DNA from: Akkermansiaceae bacterium UBA5689
Lineage (GTDB): Bacteria; Verrucomicrobiota; Verrucomicrobiia; Verrucomicrobiales; Akkermansiaceae
DNA length: 9,349 bases
Assembly: GCA_002420305.1 (NCBI GenBank)
Contig: DIHT01000019.1
Span: 1 to 9,349 of the forward strand
Direction: 5' to 3'
Below, piece by piece: positions 1 to 6,791 of the stretch; the first letter of the stretch is position 1; the number at the start of each line of letters is the position of its first letter. The notes beneath the pieces were generated by a model, which made no database searches, was not told where the DNA came from, and saw nothing but the letters and a program-made list of their open reading frames with translations. A program made the translations under genes and the position numbers.

Positions 1-82
1 CGTTCCTGCGTGCCAGAATTTGGGTGATTTCCTCTGAGGTTTGCTCACAGTCGCCTTCCGAGAGTGAGAGCTTATCCGTCAC
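1..82 (-). CDS. Possible 5' end of an unidentified protein (partial, runs off left edge)
   Basis: On the minus strand a GTG at 82-80 opens a frame that stays open to the window edge, giving 27 residues that begin MTDKLSLSEGD and end ITQILARRN. The stretch is acidic, then an amphipathic helix, and reads like genuine protein. An in-frame TGA lies just upstream, so the gene cannot start much further right. A purine-rich AAAGGAGAGGG stretch on the minus strand sits farther from the GTG than a normal Shine-Dalgarno site. The gene would be divergent from the PhoD-like gene, with only 38 bp between starts, so any phosphatase promoter would lie inside it. No family is recognised. With so few codons it could be chance. 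Confidence 0.33.
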   Translation of the reverse strand, partial: MTDKLSLSEGDCEQTSEEITQILARRN

Positions 83-120
83 CAGAAATATGGCTCACCC
101 TCTCCTTTCATCGCTTCCCT

Positions 121-1968
121 ATGAAATTTCTTCTGACGACATCTCTTATTCTCTGCCTCTACCTCGGCGGGCAGTCCCTCGCCCAGGATGCGGCTCCCAC
201 CGCCATCCGCGTCACTGAAGGACCCCTCCTTGGAAGACCCGCGCCAGACTCCATGAGCCTCTGGGTTCGCACCGAGCGACAAGGCGAGGTCACCGTCTTT
301 TACGGAAAGGAGGCCGGAAAGCTCAACCTCTCCACCTCCTTCACCACCCGGGGGCCGGAACATGACTACACTGGCCTCCTCACTATCGACAACCTCTCCC
401 CCAATACCCGGTATCACTACCGGATCGCAGATCATCAGTTGCAAGGGTCGTTCCGCACGATGCCGCGGGCGGAGGATTACCGGAACGCTACAGGCAACCC
501 GGAGGGCTTGTTTAACTTCCGCTTCGAATTCGCCTGCGGCAACAATCCGAAAGGTGGAGGCGACAGCGTGGGCCCCACCCTCCCGATCTTCGACACTCTT
601 AACACCAAGGTGCGTGACCAGATTCACTTCGCTATTCTCAATGGAGACTGGCTCTACGAAACGCGTCGCGATTACCCCCCCAGCGAATGGCTCCACCAAG
701 TCGGCCTGAGTGGGGACAAGACTCCCCGACTCGTAGAGAAGGCTCCCACCATCGTCGGAGTCTGGCAGAATTATAAGGATCTCCTCCACCGAGGCCGGAA
801 TCTCGCAGAATGGCATCGTCACATGCCTACTTATTACACTGCCGATGACCATGAACTAATCAACGACATCTACGGAACGGCGGAAACAGGCTACGTGAAC
901 CGGCGCGCTGTCTTCCGGGACATCGCCACCCGAGCCTGGTTTGACTACCTCGCGTGGGCCAATCCGGTGAAACATGATGCCCCGGCCTGGTTTGGTTCGG
1001 CGGAATTCACGGAAGGTAGCGATATCCTGACAGACAAGGAGGCCGACTTCACACGGATGAACCTCAGCGACATGGCCAACCTCCATGTGCACTGGGGAAC
1101 ACCGACTGCCGGAGTTCCCGACGCCAACCTTGATGCCGAACCAGGAAACCCCAACTCCGCAGTCTATGACATCGTGAAAGTGCTGGGCCCAAACAAGCTG
1201 CAAGTCTCTCCCGCAGCCAAGGTGAGCGGGCAGGCCTCATACTCTATCGGCAGACGTTGCTACGGAAAATTCACGGTCTCGAACTGCGACTTTTTTCTCC
1301 TCGATACCCGCAGCCACCGCAGCCTCCACAATGTCGATAAACCGGACAACCCCGAGGCTACCATGCTCGGAAAGCAGCAACTGAAATGGCTCATGAATGG
1401 CATCCGCGAAAGCAAGTCCGACTTCATCTTCGTCGTTTCCTCAGTCAACTTCATGGTGCCACACGTCGGGAGCGGGGGCGGGACAGACAAACAGGCCAAG
1501 ATCAAGAAGGACGACGCCTGGACCGTATTCCTCCAGGAGCGGGAGGAACTCATCGAGTTCTGGGACGGGCTCGATAAGGCGGTTTTTGTTCTCACCGGTG
1601 ATCTCCACAACAGCTTTGCGATCAAGATCACCGACAACGTCTACGAATTTGCCAGCGGGCCACACAACTCGATCAACCACGCTCCGATGAAGGACGAGGG
1701 CGGCCGCCCGGCCAATGGCAGATTCAAGTATGGCCCCCGGGCCTGCGATATCCGCTGGTCGAGTTATGCTATGGAGGACATCCCCCGTGCGAATCGCACC
1801 TTCCCTCATTATTGCGTGGTACAGGTCAACAACGTCTTTAACAACCCTGTCGAACGCGACGGCGAACGCTGGTTCGCCTTTCCTCATCCCCAGGTCATCT
1901 TTCAATTCCACGATGCCCTGACCGGAGAACTCCGCTATTCCGAGACCATTGTGCTAGGCCTCAAGTAG
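121..1968 (+). CDS. PhoD-like metallophosphatase (alkaline phosphatase D family), Sec-exported
   Basis: This is a 615-residue secreted phosphoesterase. Residues 1-22 form a Sec signal peptide (MKFLLTTSLILCL, cleavage near QSLAQ) with no twin arginine. Residues about 30-115 resemble the fibronectin-like N-terminal domain of PhoD proteins (SLWVRTE; LSPNTRYHYRI). The metallophosphatase core follows, with NGDWLYE (Asp176), YYTADDHELIND (Asp242, Asp243, His244), LLDTRSHRS (around 395) and LTGDLHNSF (Asp494, His496), all likely metal or phosphate ligands by family analogy. Length fits the family. The start at 121 was preferred over an in-frame GTG at 64 because it puts the signal peptide at the N terminus. 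No Shine-Dalgarno is present; 13 of the 15 bases before the ATG are pyrimidines. PhoD enzymes are Ca/Fe-dependent phosphomono- or diesterases, and several are phosphate-starvation induced. Substrate and regulation cannot be read here. Confidence 0.93.
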   Translation: MKFLLTTSLILCLYLGGQSLAQDAAPTAIRVTEGPLLGRPAPDSMSLWVRTERQGEVTVFYGKEAGKLNLSTSFTTRGPEHDYTGLLTIDNLSPNTRYHYRIADHQLQGSFRTMPRAEDYRNATGNPEGLFNFRFEFACGNNPKGGGDSVGPTLPIFDTLNTKVRDQIHFAILNGDWLYETRRDYPPSEWLHQVGLSGDKTPRLVEKAPTIVGVWQNYKDLLHRGRNLAEWHRHMPTYYTADDHELINDIYGTAETGYVNRRAVFRDIATRAWFDYLAWANPVKHDAPAWFGSAEFTEGSDILTDKEADFTRMNLSDMANLHVHWGTPTAGVPDANLDAEPGNPNSAVYDIVKVLGPNKLQVSPAAKVSGQASYSIGRRCYGKFTVSNCDFFLLDTRSHRSLHNVDKPDNPEATMLGKQQLKWLMNGIRESKSDFIFVVSSVNFMVPHVGSGGGTDKQAKIKKDDAWTVFLQEREELIEFWDGLDKAVFVLTGDLHNSFAIKITDNVYEFASGPHNSINHAPMKDEGGRPANGRFKYGPRACDIRWSSYAMEDIPRANRTFPHYCVVQVNNVFNNPVERDGERWFAFPHPQVIFQFHDALTGELRYSETIVLGLK

Positions 1969-2014
1969 GATCGGAAGACCAATACGCTGATAACCATTGC
2001 TCTTCTGACTGACC

Positions 2015-2329
2015 ATGCCGCCATCAACGATATCAGCGGTTGCCAGAGTCTCCAGGCGGGTGCTCGCCGTCACTGCAACTTATATTCTGGGATGCATTCC
2101 CGCCATTCTCCTCGCGGAACGATATGGGTGGACTCAGGCCCCCTTTCACTTGACCCAGCTGATCGCAGTCGTCCTTTGCCTTATCTCCTGTATTGTATTC
2201 CTTGTCGCCACTCGATCCTCTCCATTCAGACTATGGCAGTGGCTAGCATCTGTCGCTCTTGTACTCTTATTGCTATGGCTCGCTTTGGTGGCCTACGTCA
2301 TCCTCACCTACTCTGGCCTCGAGGGATGA
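2015..2329 (+). CDS. Small three-helix integral membrane protein, unknown function
   Basis: The 104-residue product has three hydrophobic segments, at about residues 16-34, 47-66 and 74-98. The last contains an unbroken leucine-rich run. The N terminus carries three arginines (RVSRR, 11-15) and should face the cytoplasm by the positive-inside rule. No family is recognised. The gene begins 46 bp after the phosphatase stop on the same strand, so cotranscription is possible. The start is an ATG in the context ctgaccATG with 11 of 15 pyrimidines upstream and no Shine-Dalgarno. The three coherent membrane segments argue that this frame is the coding one. Confidence 0.68.
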   Translation: MPPSTISAVARVSRRVLAVTATYILGCIPAILLAERYGWTQAPFHLTQLIAVVLCLISCIVFLVATRSSPFRLWQWLASVALVLLLLWLALVAYVILTYSGLEG

Positions 2330-2470
2330 CACAGTCGTCCCGAATGAATCTGGCACGCCCCTACAGGGTTTGATTTAAACCTCTGAAGACCGACTCCGGC
2401 AACTTTTGGGCACGAGGAAGAATGCGAGCGGTCCATTGATGGTCTTGAGTTACGGTCACGATCGCTCACC

Positions 2471-2890
2471 ATGCAGTCATGCCTCAGTATATTGGAACAC
2501 CCATGGGCGTCTTTCTTGCAGTCCTTGGAGCGATTCTCTGTGGTCAGAGTCTCCGCCCTGACCCGGGTTCTGAACAGGCACGCGCTGAAAAGGCGGAGCA
2601 TCAGTTGCGAGTTGCTGAGACACAACTGCGGCGTCTGCAAGGGAGCAGGATCCGCGCCGATCGTCAGCGGTCGGCGGAAGGCGCTCGCACTGTGGATCTC
2701 AGGCTGTTCCCCGGTCGCGGGCCCGATTTACGCGGTATTGACTTTTCTTCCTCTCTCGAATCTCCCCCCCGATTTTGAACGAACGATACCCCGTGCATTC
2801 TGGTTCTGGCAGGGGGTGGGCTTTTTGTGGGCCTGCAACTTGGCGATTAAGCTGCGACGAGGCCGGATAAAGATTGCCGAATCGACCTAG
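2471..2890 (+). CDS. Doubtful membrane-protein gene, probably frameshifted or decaying
   Basis: An uninterrupted 139-codon frame runs from ATG 2471 to TAG 2890, but two frames share the coding look. In this frame the first 50 or so residues look random, while the C-terminal half looks real: two hydrophobic segments (around LALWISGC...AVLTFLPL and FWFWQGVGFLWACNLAIKL) and a basic tail. In the frame of ATG 2479 (open to 2778) the start looks better: a short hydrophobic helix (GVFLAVLGAIL), then an acidic/basic amphipathic helix rich in Glu, Ala and Arg. The simplest reading is one gene starting at 2479 whose frame shifts at about 2635-2670 and ends at 2890. That implies a pseudogene, sequencing error or programmed shift. 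The 2471 frame also contains CGVCKGAG, a single CxxCxGxG-like motif near 2628-2651. No family is recognised. Confidence 0.4.
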   Translation: MQSCLSILEHPWASFLQSLERFSVVRVSALTRVLNRHALKRRSISCELLRHNCGVCKGAGSAPIVSGRRKALALWISGCSPVAGPIYAVLTFLPLSNLPPDFERTIPRAFWFWQGVGFLWACNLAIKLRRGRIKIAEST

Positions 2891-2913
2891 TGAACCCTCT
2901 GCCGCATAGGAAG

Positions 2914-2932
2914 TTTTCAGTGTTCCTGAAAA
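2914..2932. terminator. Weak terminator-like hairpin between converging transcription units
   Basis: A perfect 7-bp inverted repeat, TTTTCAG and CTGAAAA, flanks a 5-nt loop. It lies between the end of the doubtful gene (plus strand, stop at 2890) and the 3' end of tRNA-Tyr (minus strand, 2957). Either transcript could end here, since the stem supplies a short U run on both strands. The stem is AT-rich and there is no separate U tract, so function is uncertain. Confidence 0.25.
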
Positions 2933-2956
2933 ATCATAACCTCTTCATTATGAGGG

Positions 2957-3042
2957 TGGTGGGCAGGAAAGGATTCGAACCTTTGAAGGCGTGAGCCAGC
3001 AGATTTACAGTCTGCCCCGTTTGACCGCTTCGGTACCTACCC
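2957..3042 (-). tRNA. tRNA-Tyr (GTA), CCA end encoded
   Basis: Read on the minus strand from 3042, the acceptor GGGTAGG pairs with CCTGCCC (2961-2967 on plus), with one G-U pair. The anticodon stem is GCAGA/TCTGC around loop CTGTAAA, which puts the GTA anticodon at 3008-3006. A long variable arm (GGC/GCC stem) marks it as a class II tRNA, as expected for bacterial tyrosine tRNA. The T arm is AAAGG-TTCGAAT-CCTTT. The discriminator A (2960) is followed by a genomically encoded CCA at 2959-2957. The gene is transcribed away from fba and has no tRNA neighbour in the window. The identity is secure from the anticodon plus the class II fold. Confidence 0.97.
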
Positions 3043-3059
3043 TAAAAGCTGGGGCGCAC

Positions 3060-3088
3060 GGGATACGCCGGGGAGTTCTCACGCTCAA
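3060..3088 (-). promoter_or_regulatory. Candidate promoter for tRNA-Tyr
   Basis: On the minus strand, TTGAGC (3088-3083) lies 17 bp before TATCCC (3065-3060). This is a fair -35 and a poor -10 match to the sigma-70 consensus, with ideal spacing. The -10 ends about 17 bp before the mature tRNA 5' end at 3042, a sensible distance for a short precursor leader. The call rests on motif and position only. Confidence 0.3.
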
Positions 3089-3140
3089 GCCTAAAATATC
3101 AGAGCCATTCAAACCTCTCCAGCCTTGCATCCAGCGGCTC

Positions 3141-3155
3141 GCCCCGGTAAGGGGC
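3141..3155 (+). promoter_or_regulatory. Hairpin holding the SD-like bases of the aldolase gene
   Basis: GCCCC (3141-3145) and GGGGC (3151-3155) form a perfect 5-bp all-GC stem around the loop GGTAA, ending 7 nt before the fba ATG at 3163. The Shine-Dalgarno-like AAGGGG (3149-3154) is partly in the loop and partly in the stem. If the mRNA folds this way, ribosome access to fba would be limited. The inverted repeat is seen directly; the regulatory role is inferred. A short GC-rich repeat can arise by chance. Confidence 0.35.
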
Positions 3156-3162
3156 ATACGTC

Positions 3163-4191
3163 ATGCCAATTGCGACTCCCGAGCAATACCGCCAGATGCT
3201 GGATTCCGCCCAAAAAGGTGGCTACGCCTATCCTGCAATTAATATTACCTCCCTCACCACCGCCAATGGGGCCCTGAAGGCCTTCGCGGATTCAAATTCC
3301 GACGGGATTATCCAGCTTTCATCCGGTGGGGGTCAGTTTGCCTCGGGCCTCGCGGTGAATGATGCTGCGTTCGGCTCCATTGTGCTTGCTGAAGCCGTGC
3401 ACCGCCTGGCAGAAAAGTATGACGTCCTGATTGCCCTCCACACCGATCATTGCCATCCCGGCAAGGTTGACAGCTTTCTCAGGCCCCTCCTGGAGGAATC
3501 AAAGCGCCGAAAGGAAAATGGCCAGGGCCCTCTCTTCCAGTCTCACATGCTGGACGCTTCCGAGCTCCCCCTCGAGGAGAACATGGCCCTTTCGGTCGAA
3601 ATCATGAAGGAGTGTGTCGACCTCGACATTATTCTCGAAGTCGAAGCCGGAGTGGTTGGAGGCGAGGAGGACGGTCATGACACCTCGGGCCTCCCTGCAG
3701 AAAAACTTTACACCACCCCAGAGGACATGATGACGGTCTATGAGACCCTGAACCCTCTCGGCCGCTTCATGTTTGCCGCAACCTTTGGTAACGTCCACGG
3801 GTCCTACAAGCCTGGCTCAGTCAAACTGACACCCACGATCCTGCGCGATGGACAGAAGGCCGTAATGGACAAACACGGTGAGGATGCGGAGATGGACCTG
3901 GTCTTCCACGGCGGTAGCGGATCTTCGATTGAGGAACTTCGTGAAACTCTTGATTACGGGGTGATCAAAATGAACATCGATACTGACACCCAGTATGCCT
4001 TTACGCGTCCGGTTGTGACTCACATCTGTGAAAACATCGAGGGCGTGCTCAAGATTGAGGAGGAAGTTGGCAACAAGAAGGTCTATGATCCTCGCTCTTA
4101 TCTCAAGAAAGCTGAGCAAAGCCTCTGTGACAGATTAAAGCGCGCCTGCGACGATCTTCTCTCCACAGGCAAAAGCATCTACCAGTCCTGA
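3163..4191 (+). CDS. fba: Class II fructose-1,6-bisphosphate aldolase
   Basis: The 342-residue enzyme reversibly splits fructose 1,6-bisphosphate into dihydroxyacetone phosphate and glyceraldehyde 3-phosphate in glycolysis and gluconeogenesis, in the cytoplasm and dependent on a divalent metal (usually Zn). Visible signatures are YAYPAINI near the N terminus, ALHTDHCHP (Asp95 as likely catalytic acid, His96 as metal ligand), EVEAGVVGGEEDG, FGNVHGSYKPG (second metal His), FHGGSGS (third metal His, phosphate loop) and MNIDTDTQYAFTRP. Length and motifs fit the longer (type A) class II subfamily. The ATG at 3163 follows an AAGGGG, the only SD-like site in the window at normal spacing. The gene is divergent from tRNA-Tyr across 120 bp. 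An isolated TAAAAT at 3092-3097 could be a -10 box but lacks a -35 partner. Confidence 0.97.
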   Translation: MPIATPEQYRQMLDSAQKGGYAYPAINITSLTTANGALKAFADSNSDGIIQLSSGGGQFASGLAVNDAAFGSIVLAEAVHRLAEKYDVLIALHTDHCHPGKVDSFLRPLLEESKRRKENGQGPLFQSHMLDASELPLEENMALSVEIMKECVDLDIILEVEAGVVGGEEDGHDTSGLPAEKLYTTPEDMMTVYETLNPLGRFMFAATFGNVHGSYKPGSVKLTPTILRDGQKAVMDKHGEDAEMDLVFHGGSGSSIEELRETLDYGVIKMNIDTDTQYAFTRPVVTHICENIEGVLKIEEEVGNKKVYDPRSYLKKAEQSLCDRLKRACDDLLSTGKSIYQS

Positions 4192-4269
4192 GCCTCGGGC
4201 CAGCGTGCTCCGCCTTGGGACTGCGCGCCTGATCTCTCACTACTGGGCCCTCCCGGACATCTCGCCTCC

Positions 4270-5073
4270 ATGTCTGACTCCACTCCCAAGCCTCCGCAGG
4301 AGAACCCGCTGACGAACATCCTGGTCAACGTACTTGTGCCTATCCTGGCACTTACGATGATGAGTGATGATCCGGCGATTCTGGAGAAGCTTCAGGCAGA
4401 GGGAGTCGAGGCCAAGGATCCACGCCCGTGGCATCTCGGACCAGTAAAGTCCCTCGCGATCGCATTGGCCCTGCCGATTTGTTACGGAGTCTGGTTCTTT
4501 CTCCGGCACCGCAGGCTGAACTTCTTCTCCGTAGTGGGCTTGGCCTCTGTCTTGCTGACTGGAGGGCTGACGCTCTACCTCTGGCAGGAGGACGGCAGCG
4601 TTCGCTCCAATGCCCCTACCCTTTTCGGCATCAAGGAGGGGTCTATCCCCCTTATTCTGGGCCTTGCGATCTTCGTCTCTCATTGGACCAAGACCCCCCT
4701 GCTTCGCACCTTTCTCTACAGCCCACAGATCTTTGATATCGGGAAAATTGAACGTGTTGTCGCAGAAAAGCAATCCGGTGAAGCATACCGGAAGCTTCTC
4801 TTCCTCTGCACTATTCTGTTCTCCGTCTCCTTTCTGATAAGCACCCTCGCAAACTTTTTTCTCGCCCAGCATTTTCTTGGTGACATCGACTTCAACGACA
4901 AGCTGGAGGCTCGCCGCCAGTATAACAACGGAGTGGGCAAACTCACCTTCTGGGGTTTCATCGCGATCGGAGTTCCCATCCTCGTGATTCTCATGTTCGT
5001 GATGTGGCACCTCGTCAAAGGCCTCAGGAGAATCACCGGACTTGAAACCGAAGAGATTCTGCTACCGCGGTAG
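4270..5073 (+). CDS. VC0807-family integral membrane protein
   Basis: The 267-residue product has six probable membrane segments at about 14-31, 60-78, 84-104, 118-137, 176-200 and 225-248. It matches the layout of the VC0807 family (related to septation protein A-like membrane proteins): an N-terminal NILVNVLVPILAL segment, then FFLRHRRLNFFSVVG followed by LASVLLTGG, then IKEGSIPLILGLAIFVSHWTK. The function of that family is not established. The proline-rich N terminus (about residues 1-12) is cytoplasmic-looking. The gene starts 78 bp after fba with no clear terminator between, so readthrough is possible. The start at 4270 has no Shine-Dalgarno and a pyrimidine-rich catctcgcctcc leader. It ends 10 bp from the stop of the converging pterin dehydratase gene. 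The family call rests on remembered motif patterns. Confidence 0.82.
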   Translation: MSDSTPKPPQENPLTNILVNVLVPILALTMMSDDPAILEKLQAEGVEAKDPRPWHLGPVKSLAIALALPICYGVWFFLRHRRLNFFSVVGLASVLLTGGLTLYLWQEDGSVRSNAPTLFGIKEGSIPLILGLAIFVSHWTKTPLLRTFLYSPQIFDIGKIERVVAEKQSGEAYRKLLFLCTILFSVSFLISTLANFFLAQHFLGDIDFNDKLEARRQYNNGVGKLTFWGFIAIGVPILVILMFVMWHLVKGLRRITGLETEEILLPR

Positions 5074-5083
5074 TGCGCTCTCT

Positions 5084-5374
5084 TCAGGAGACCAGTTCAT
5101 TGAGGCGCCGAGCCACCTCGAAATCTGCCGTGGTAAGGCACCCTTTGGAATGGGTCATCAGGCTAAGAGTCACTTTGTTGTAGTGGACACTGATATCGGG
5201 ATGATGCCCCGCCTCCTCCGCGACTCTGGCCACTGCCTGAACAAAATCAATTGCCTTCAGGAAGGTTTGGAATTGGAAGGTTCTGCAGATCTCGGATTCC
5301 TTCTGACTCCAGCCCGAACACGTCTCGAGGAAACCTGCCAGCTCGGATGGAGACACCGCATCGGTATTCGTCAT
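5084..5374 (-). CDS. phhB: Pterin-4a-carbinolamine dehydratase (PCD/DCoH)
   Basis: PCD dehydrates 4a-hydroxytetrahydrobiopterin in pterin recycling, usually alongside aromatic amino acid hydroxylases. Many bacteria keep a copy with an unclear or folate/moco-linked role. The 96-residue product carries the family core: GWS near 21, ICRTFQFQTFLKAIDFV (29-45), then EEAGHHPDISVHYNKVTL with active-site His57, His58 and Asp60, and THSKGCLTTADFEVA with His75. The usual GGLT is GCLT here (Cys79). The start at 5374 gives the usual length and begins MTNTDAVSP; in-frame ATGs at 5386 and 5416 would add 4 or 14 atypical residues. No hydroxylase gene is in view. It converges on the VC0807-family gene and diverges from the small lipoprotein gene, with 120 bp between starts. 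Confidence 0.93.
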   Translation of the reverse strand: MTNTDAVSPSELAGFLETCSGWSQKESEICRTFQFQTFLKAIDFVQAVARVAEEAGHHPDISVHYNKVTLSLMTHSKGCLTTADFEVARRLNELVS

Positions 5375-5494
5375 GGAATCGATCATTCCATTGGTAATGG
5401 GAGCAAGACAAGCCACTTTCTAAGGTCGGAAAATAGCTGCGTCCGAACTCTTCACGACTACACTCTCCCCATTATCCAGACTTTCTCCTTCACC

Positions 5495-5953
5495 ATGCGC
5501 TTCCCAATTCTTCCTCTCATTGCAGCTGCCGCCAACTGTATGGTTTTCCTGAGCTGTACTGCAGTCACTCCCGAGTGGAGAATTAACCAGAACGCCTCGC
5601 TCTACGAATCCCTCTCTGAGGAACACCGGCGCCTTGCCAGCAAGGGGGAGATTACTAAAGGCATGCCTCAAACTGCAGTGTATCTCGCAATGGGAAACCC
5701 AACACGAAAGACCCGAGGCTACCACTCAGACGCTCCATTCGAGCGATGGGAGTATCTTCGCAGGCAGCCTCACTTTCACCATTCGTTCTACGCCTATCAC
5801 GGTCTGGGATTTGGCCGCCATGGCGGCACCTACGGCGGCCTCGGCCTTGCCCCCTCGATTCACTACACTTCCACTCACGCAGCGAGTGTGACCTTCCGAA
5901 ACGGCGTGGTTGATTCGTGGGAGCTTTCCAACTTCAGAAGCTCTTCCCCTTAA
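5495..5953 (+). CDS. Small predicted lipoprotein, BamE-like, with a Gly/His/Tyr-rich tail
   Basis: The 152-residue protein begins with a signal peptide (MRFPILPLIAAAANCMVFLSC). Cys21 in FLSC is a plausible lipidation site, although Phe at -3 is unusual. The middle (about 50-90), with GEITKGMPQTAVYLAMGNP then FERWEYLRR, resembles the short SmpA/BamE-like repeat in which a KGM helix is followed by a G-x-P turn and a W-x-Y strand. The next part (about 92-120) is rich in His, Gly, Phe and Tyr (HFHHSFYAYHG, GGTYGGLGL). The end (SVTFRNGVVDSWEL) again fits a BamE-like strand pair. Role is unknown; outer-membrane location is inferred. The start at 5495 was chosen over upstream ATG 5042 because the upstream frame overlaps the opposite-strand phhB gene. 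The leader has 13 of 15 pyrimidines. Confidence 0.78.
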   Translation: MRFPILPLIAAAANCMVFLSCTAVTPEWRINQNASLYESLSEEHRRLASKGEITKGMPQTAVYLAMGNPTRKTRGYHSDAPFERWEYLRRQPHFHHSFYAYHGLGFGRHGGTYGGLGLAPSIHYTSTHAASVTFRNGVVDSWELSNFRSSSP

Positions 5954-6071
5954 CGACTGGACTCTCTCCCTACGTGTTGATTCGACTCAGCAGACACTTG
6001 CCTTTTCAAAATTAGAATTTCAACTAGACCATATTCCCGCTACCTCAGCATGGAGCCATTTCCCTCCTTTC

Positions 6072-6746
6072 ATGAAAATACTCCTCACTTTCTCCGTGGC
6101 ATTAGCATGCTGGGCCTCAATATCCTGCTCACCCTCACCAGGGAGCGCTGGCGGGTCCGCTCGCTACGCCGCTTTTGACCTCCCGGCCTCCAGGCCTGTG
6201 AATCCAGCCAACGTAGAGGTTAAGGTCTCCATCAGAAATCAGGCAGCCTACGTCATGGAGGGTAGCCGGCCTCTCCTGGTCATGCCTGTAGCGGTCGGAA
6301 CACAAAGCAAACCGACCCCCCTTGGGAAGTTCCGCATTTTCAAGAAGGACCACAAACACAGAGCCAACAGCCATGGCTACGCCTCAAAAGACGGCAAGAT
6401 AACTCAGACATGGCTCGCCAAAAAGCCTGCCGGTTGGAACTTCAAGGGGACACCCATGCCATACTGGTGCGAATTTAAGGCGCACTACGGATTCCACACG
6501 GGATGGATGAAGCCCTATCCCTGTACTCATGGATGCCTGCGCATGCATGAAAACCTCGCACCAAAGTTTTATCACCTTGTTCAGGTGGGCACCCCGGTAT
6601 CCATCGCTACCACCCTGCCTGAGGACCTCACCATCGGCCGTAATATTCCCCGCCCTCCCGATGCCGGGCCGCTCCCCGATTACCCCTATTCCTTTTATCT
6701 TGGAGAGGGATATTTCATGAAGCACAAGACTCCTCTTTACCGTTAG
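6072..6746 (+). CDS. L,D-transpeptidase (YkuD domain), predicted envelope-anchored
   Basis: The 224-residue protein has a signal peptide (MKILLTFSVALACWA) with a possible lipidation Cys19 in SISC, then a Ser/Gly/Pro linker. The YkuD domain spans about 48-180: VSIRNQAAYVMEG, PVAVGTQSKPTPLGKFRIF, and the catalytic stretch FHTGWMKPYPCTHGCLRM with His142, His153 and nucleophile Cys155. This matches the H-x(n)-[ST]HGC signature. Such enzymes make 3-3 peptidoglycan crosslinks or attach proteins to peptidoglycan; which applies here is unknown. The C-terminal 40 residues are Pro/Tyr-rich (IPRPPDAGPLPDYPYSF). The start at 6072 gives the signal peptide; 14 of the 15 bases before it are pyrimidines. It follows the BamE-like gene by 118 bp, suggesting shared envelope function, and converges on the exporter gene. 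Confidence 0.92.
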   Translation: MKILLTFSVALACWASISCSPSPGSAGGSARYAAFDLPASRPVNPANVEVKVSIRNQAAYVMEGSRPLLVMPVAVGTQSKPTPLGKFRIFKKDHKHRANSHGYASKDGKITQTWLAKKPAGWNFKGTPMPYWCEFKAHYGFHTGWMKPYPCTHGCLRMHENLAPKFYHLVQVGTPVSIATTLPEDLTIGRNIPRPPDAGPLPDYPYSFYLGEGYFMKHKTPLYR

Positions 6747-6791
6747 CCACATGGGCAGGCTGTGGGCCCGGCCTCGATCACGGACGGGCGG

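Noticed and set aside
79..852. 257-codon minus-strand frame opposite the phosphatase
   Set aside because: It is fully antisense to strong PhoD-like motifs, and its product has no coherent domain or membrane pattern. It is a codon-bias shadow.
1441..1911. 156-codon minus-strand frame opposite the phosphatase C terminus
   Set aside because: It is antisense to the catalytic LTGDLHNSF region and shows no family features.
2991..3242. 83-codon plus-strand frame across tRNA-Tyr and the fba start
   Set aside because: It runs through the complement of the tRNA and into the aldolase in the wrong frame.
4240..5010. 256-codon minus-strand frame opposite the VC0807-family gene
   Set aside because: Its product is a low-information, charged sequence. 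The plus-strand frame has six clean membrane segments and family motifs.
5042..5494. Upstream extension of the small lipoprotein frame to ATG 5042
   Set aside because: It would overlap phhB on the other strand and the end of the VC0807-family gene. The signal peptide marks 5495 as the true start.
6747..6791. GC-rich partial inverted repeat between the converging transpeptidase and exporter genes
   Set aside because: The AGGC/GCCT arms are only 4 bp and there is no U tract, so it does not support a terminator call.
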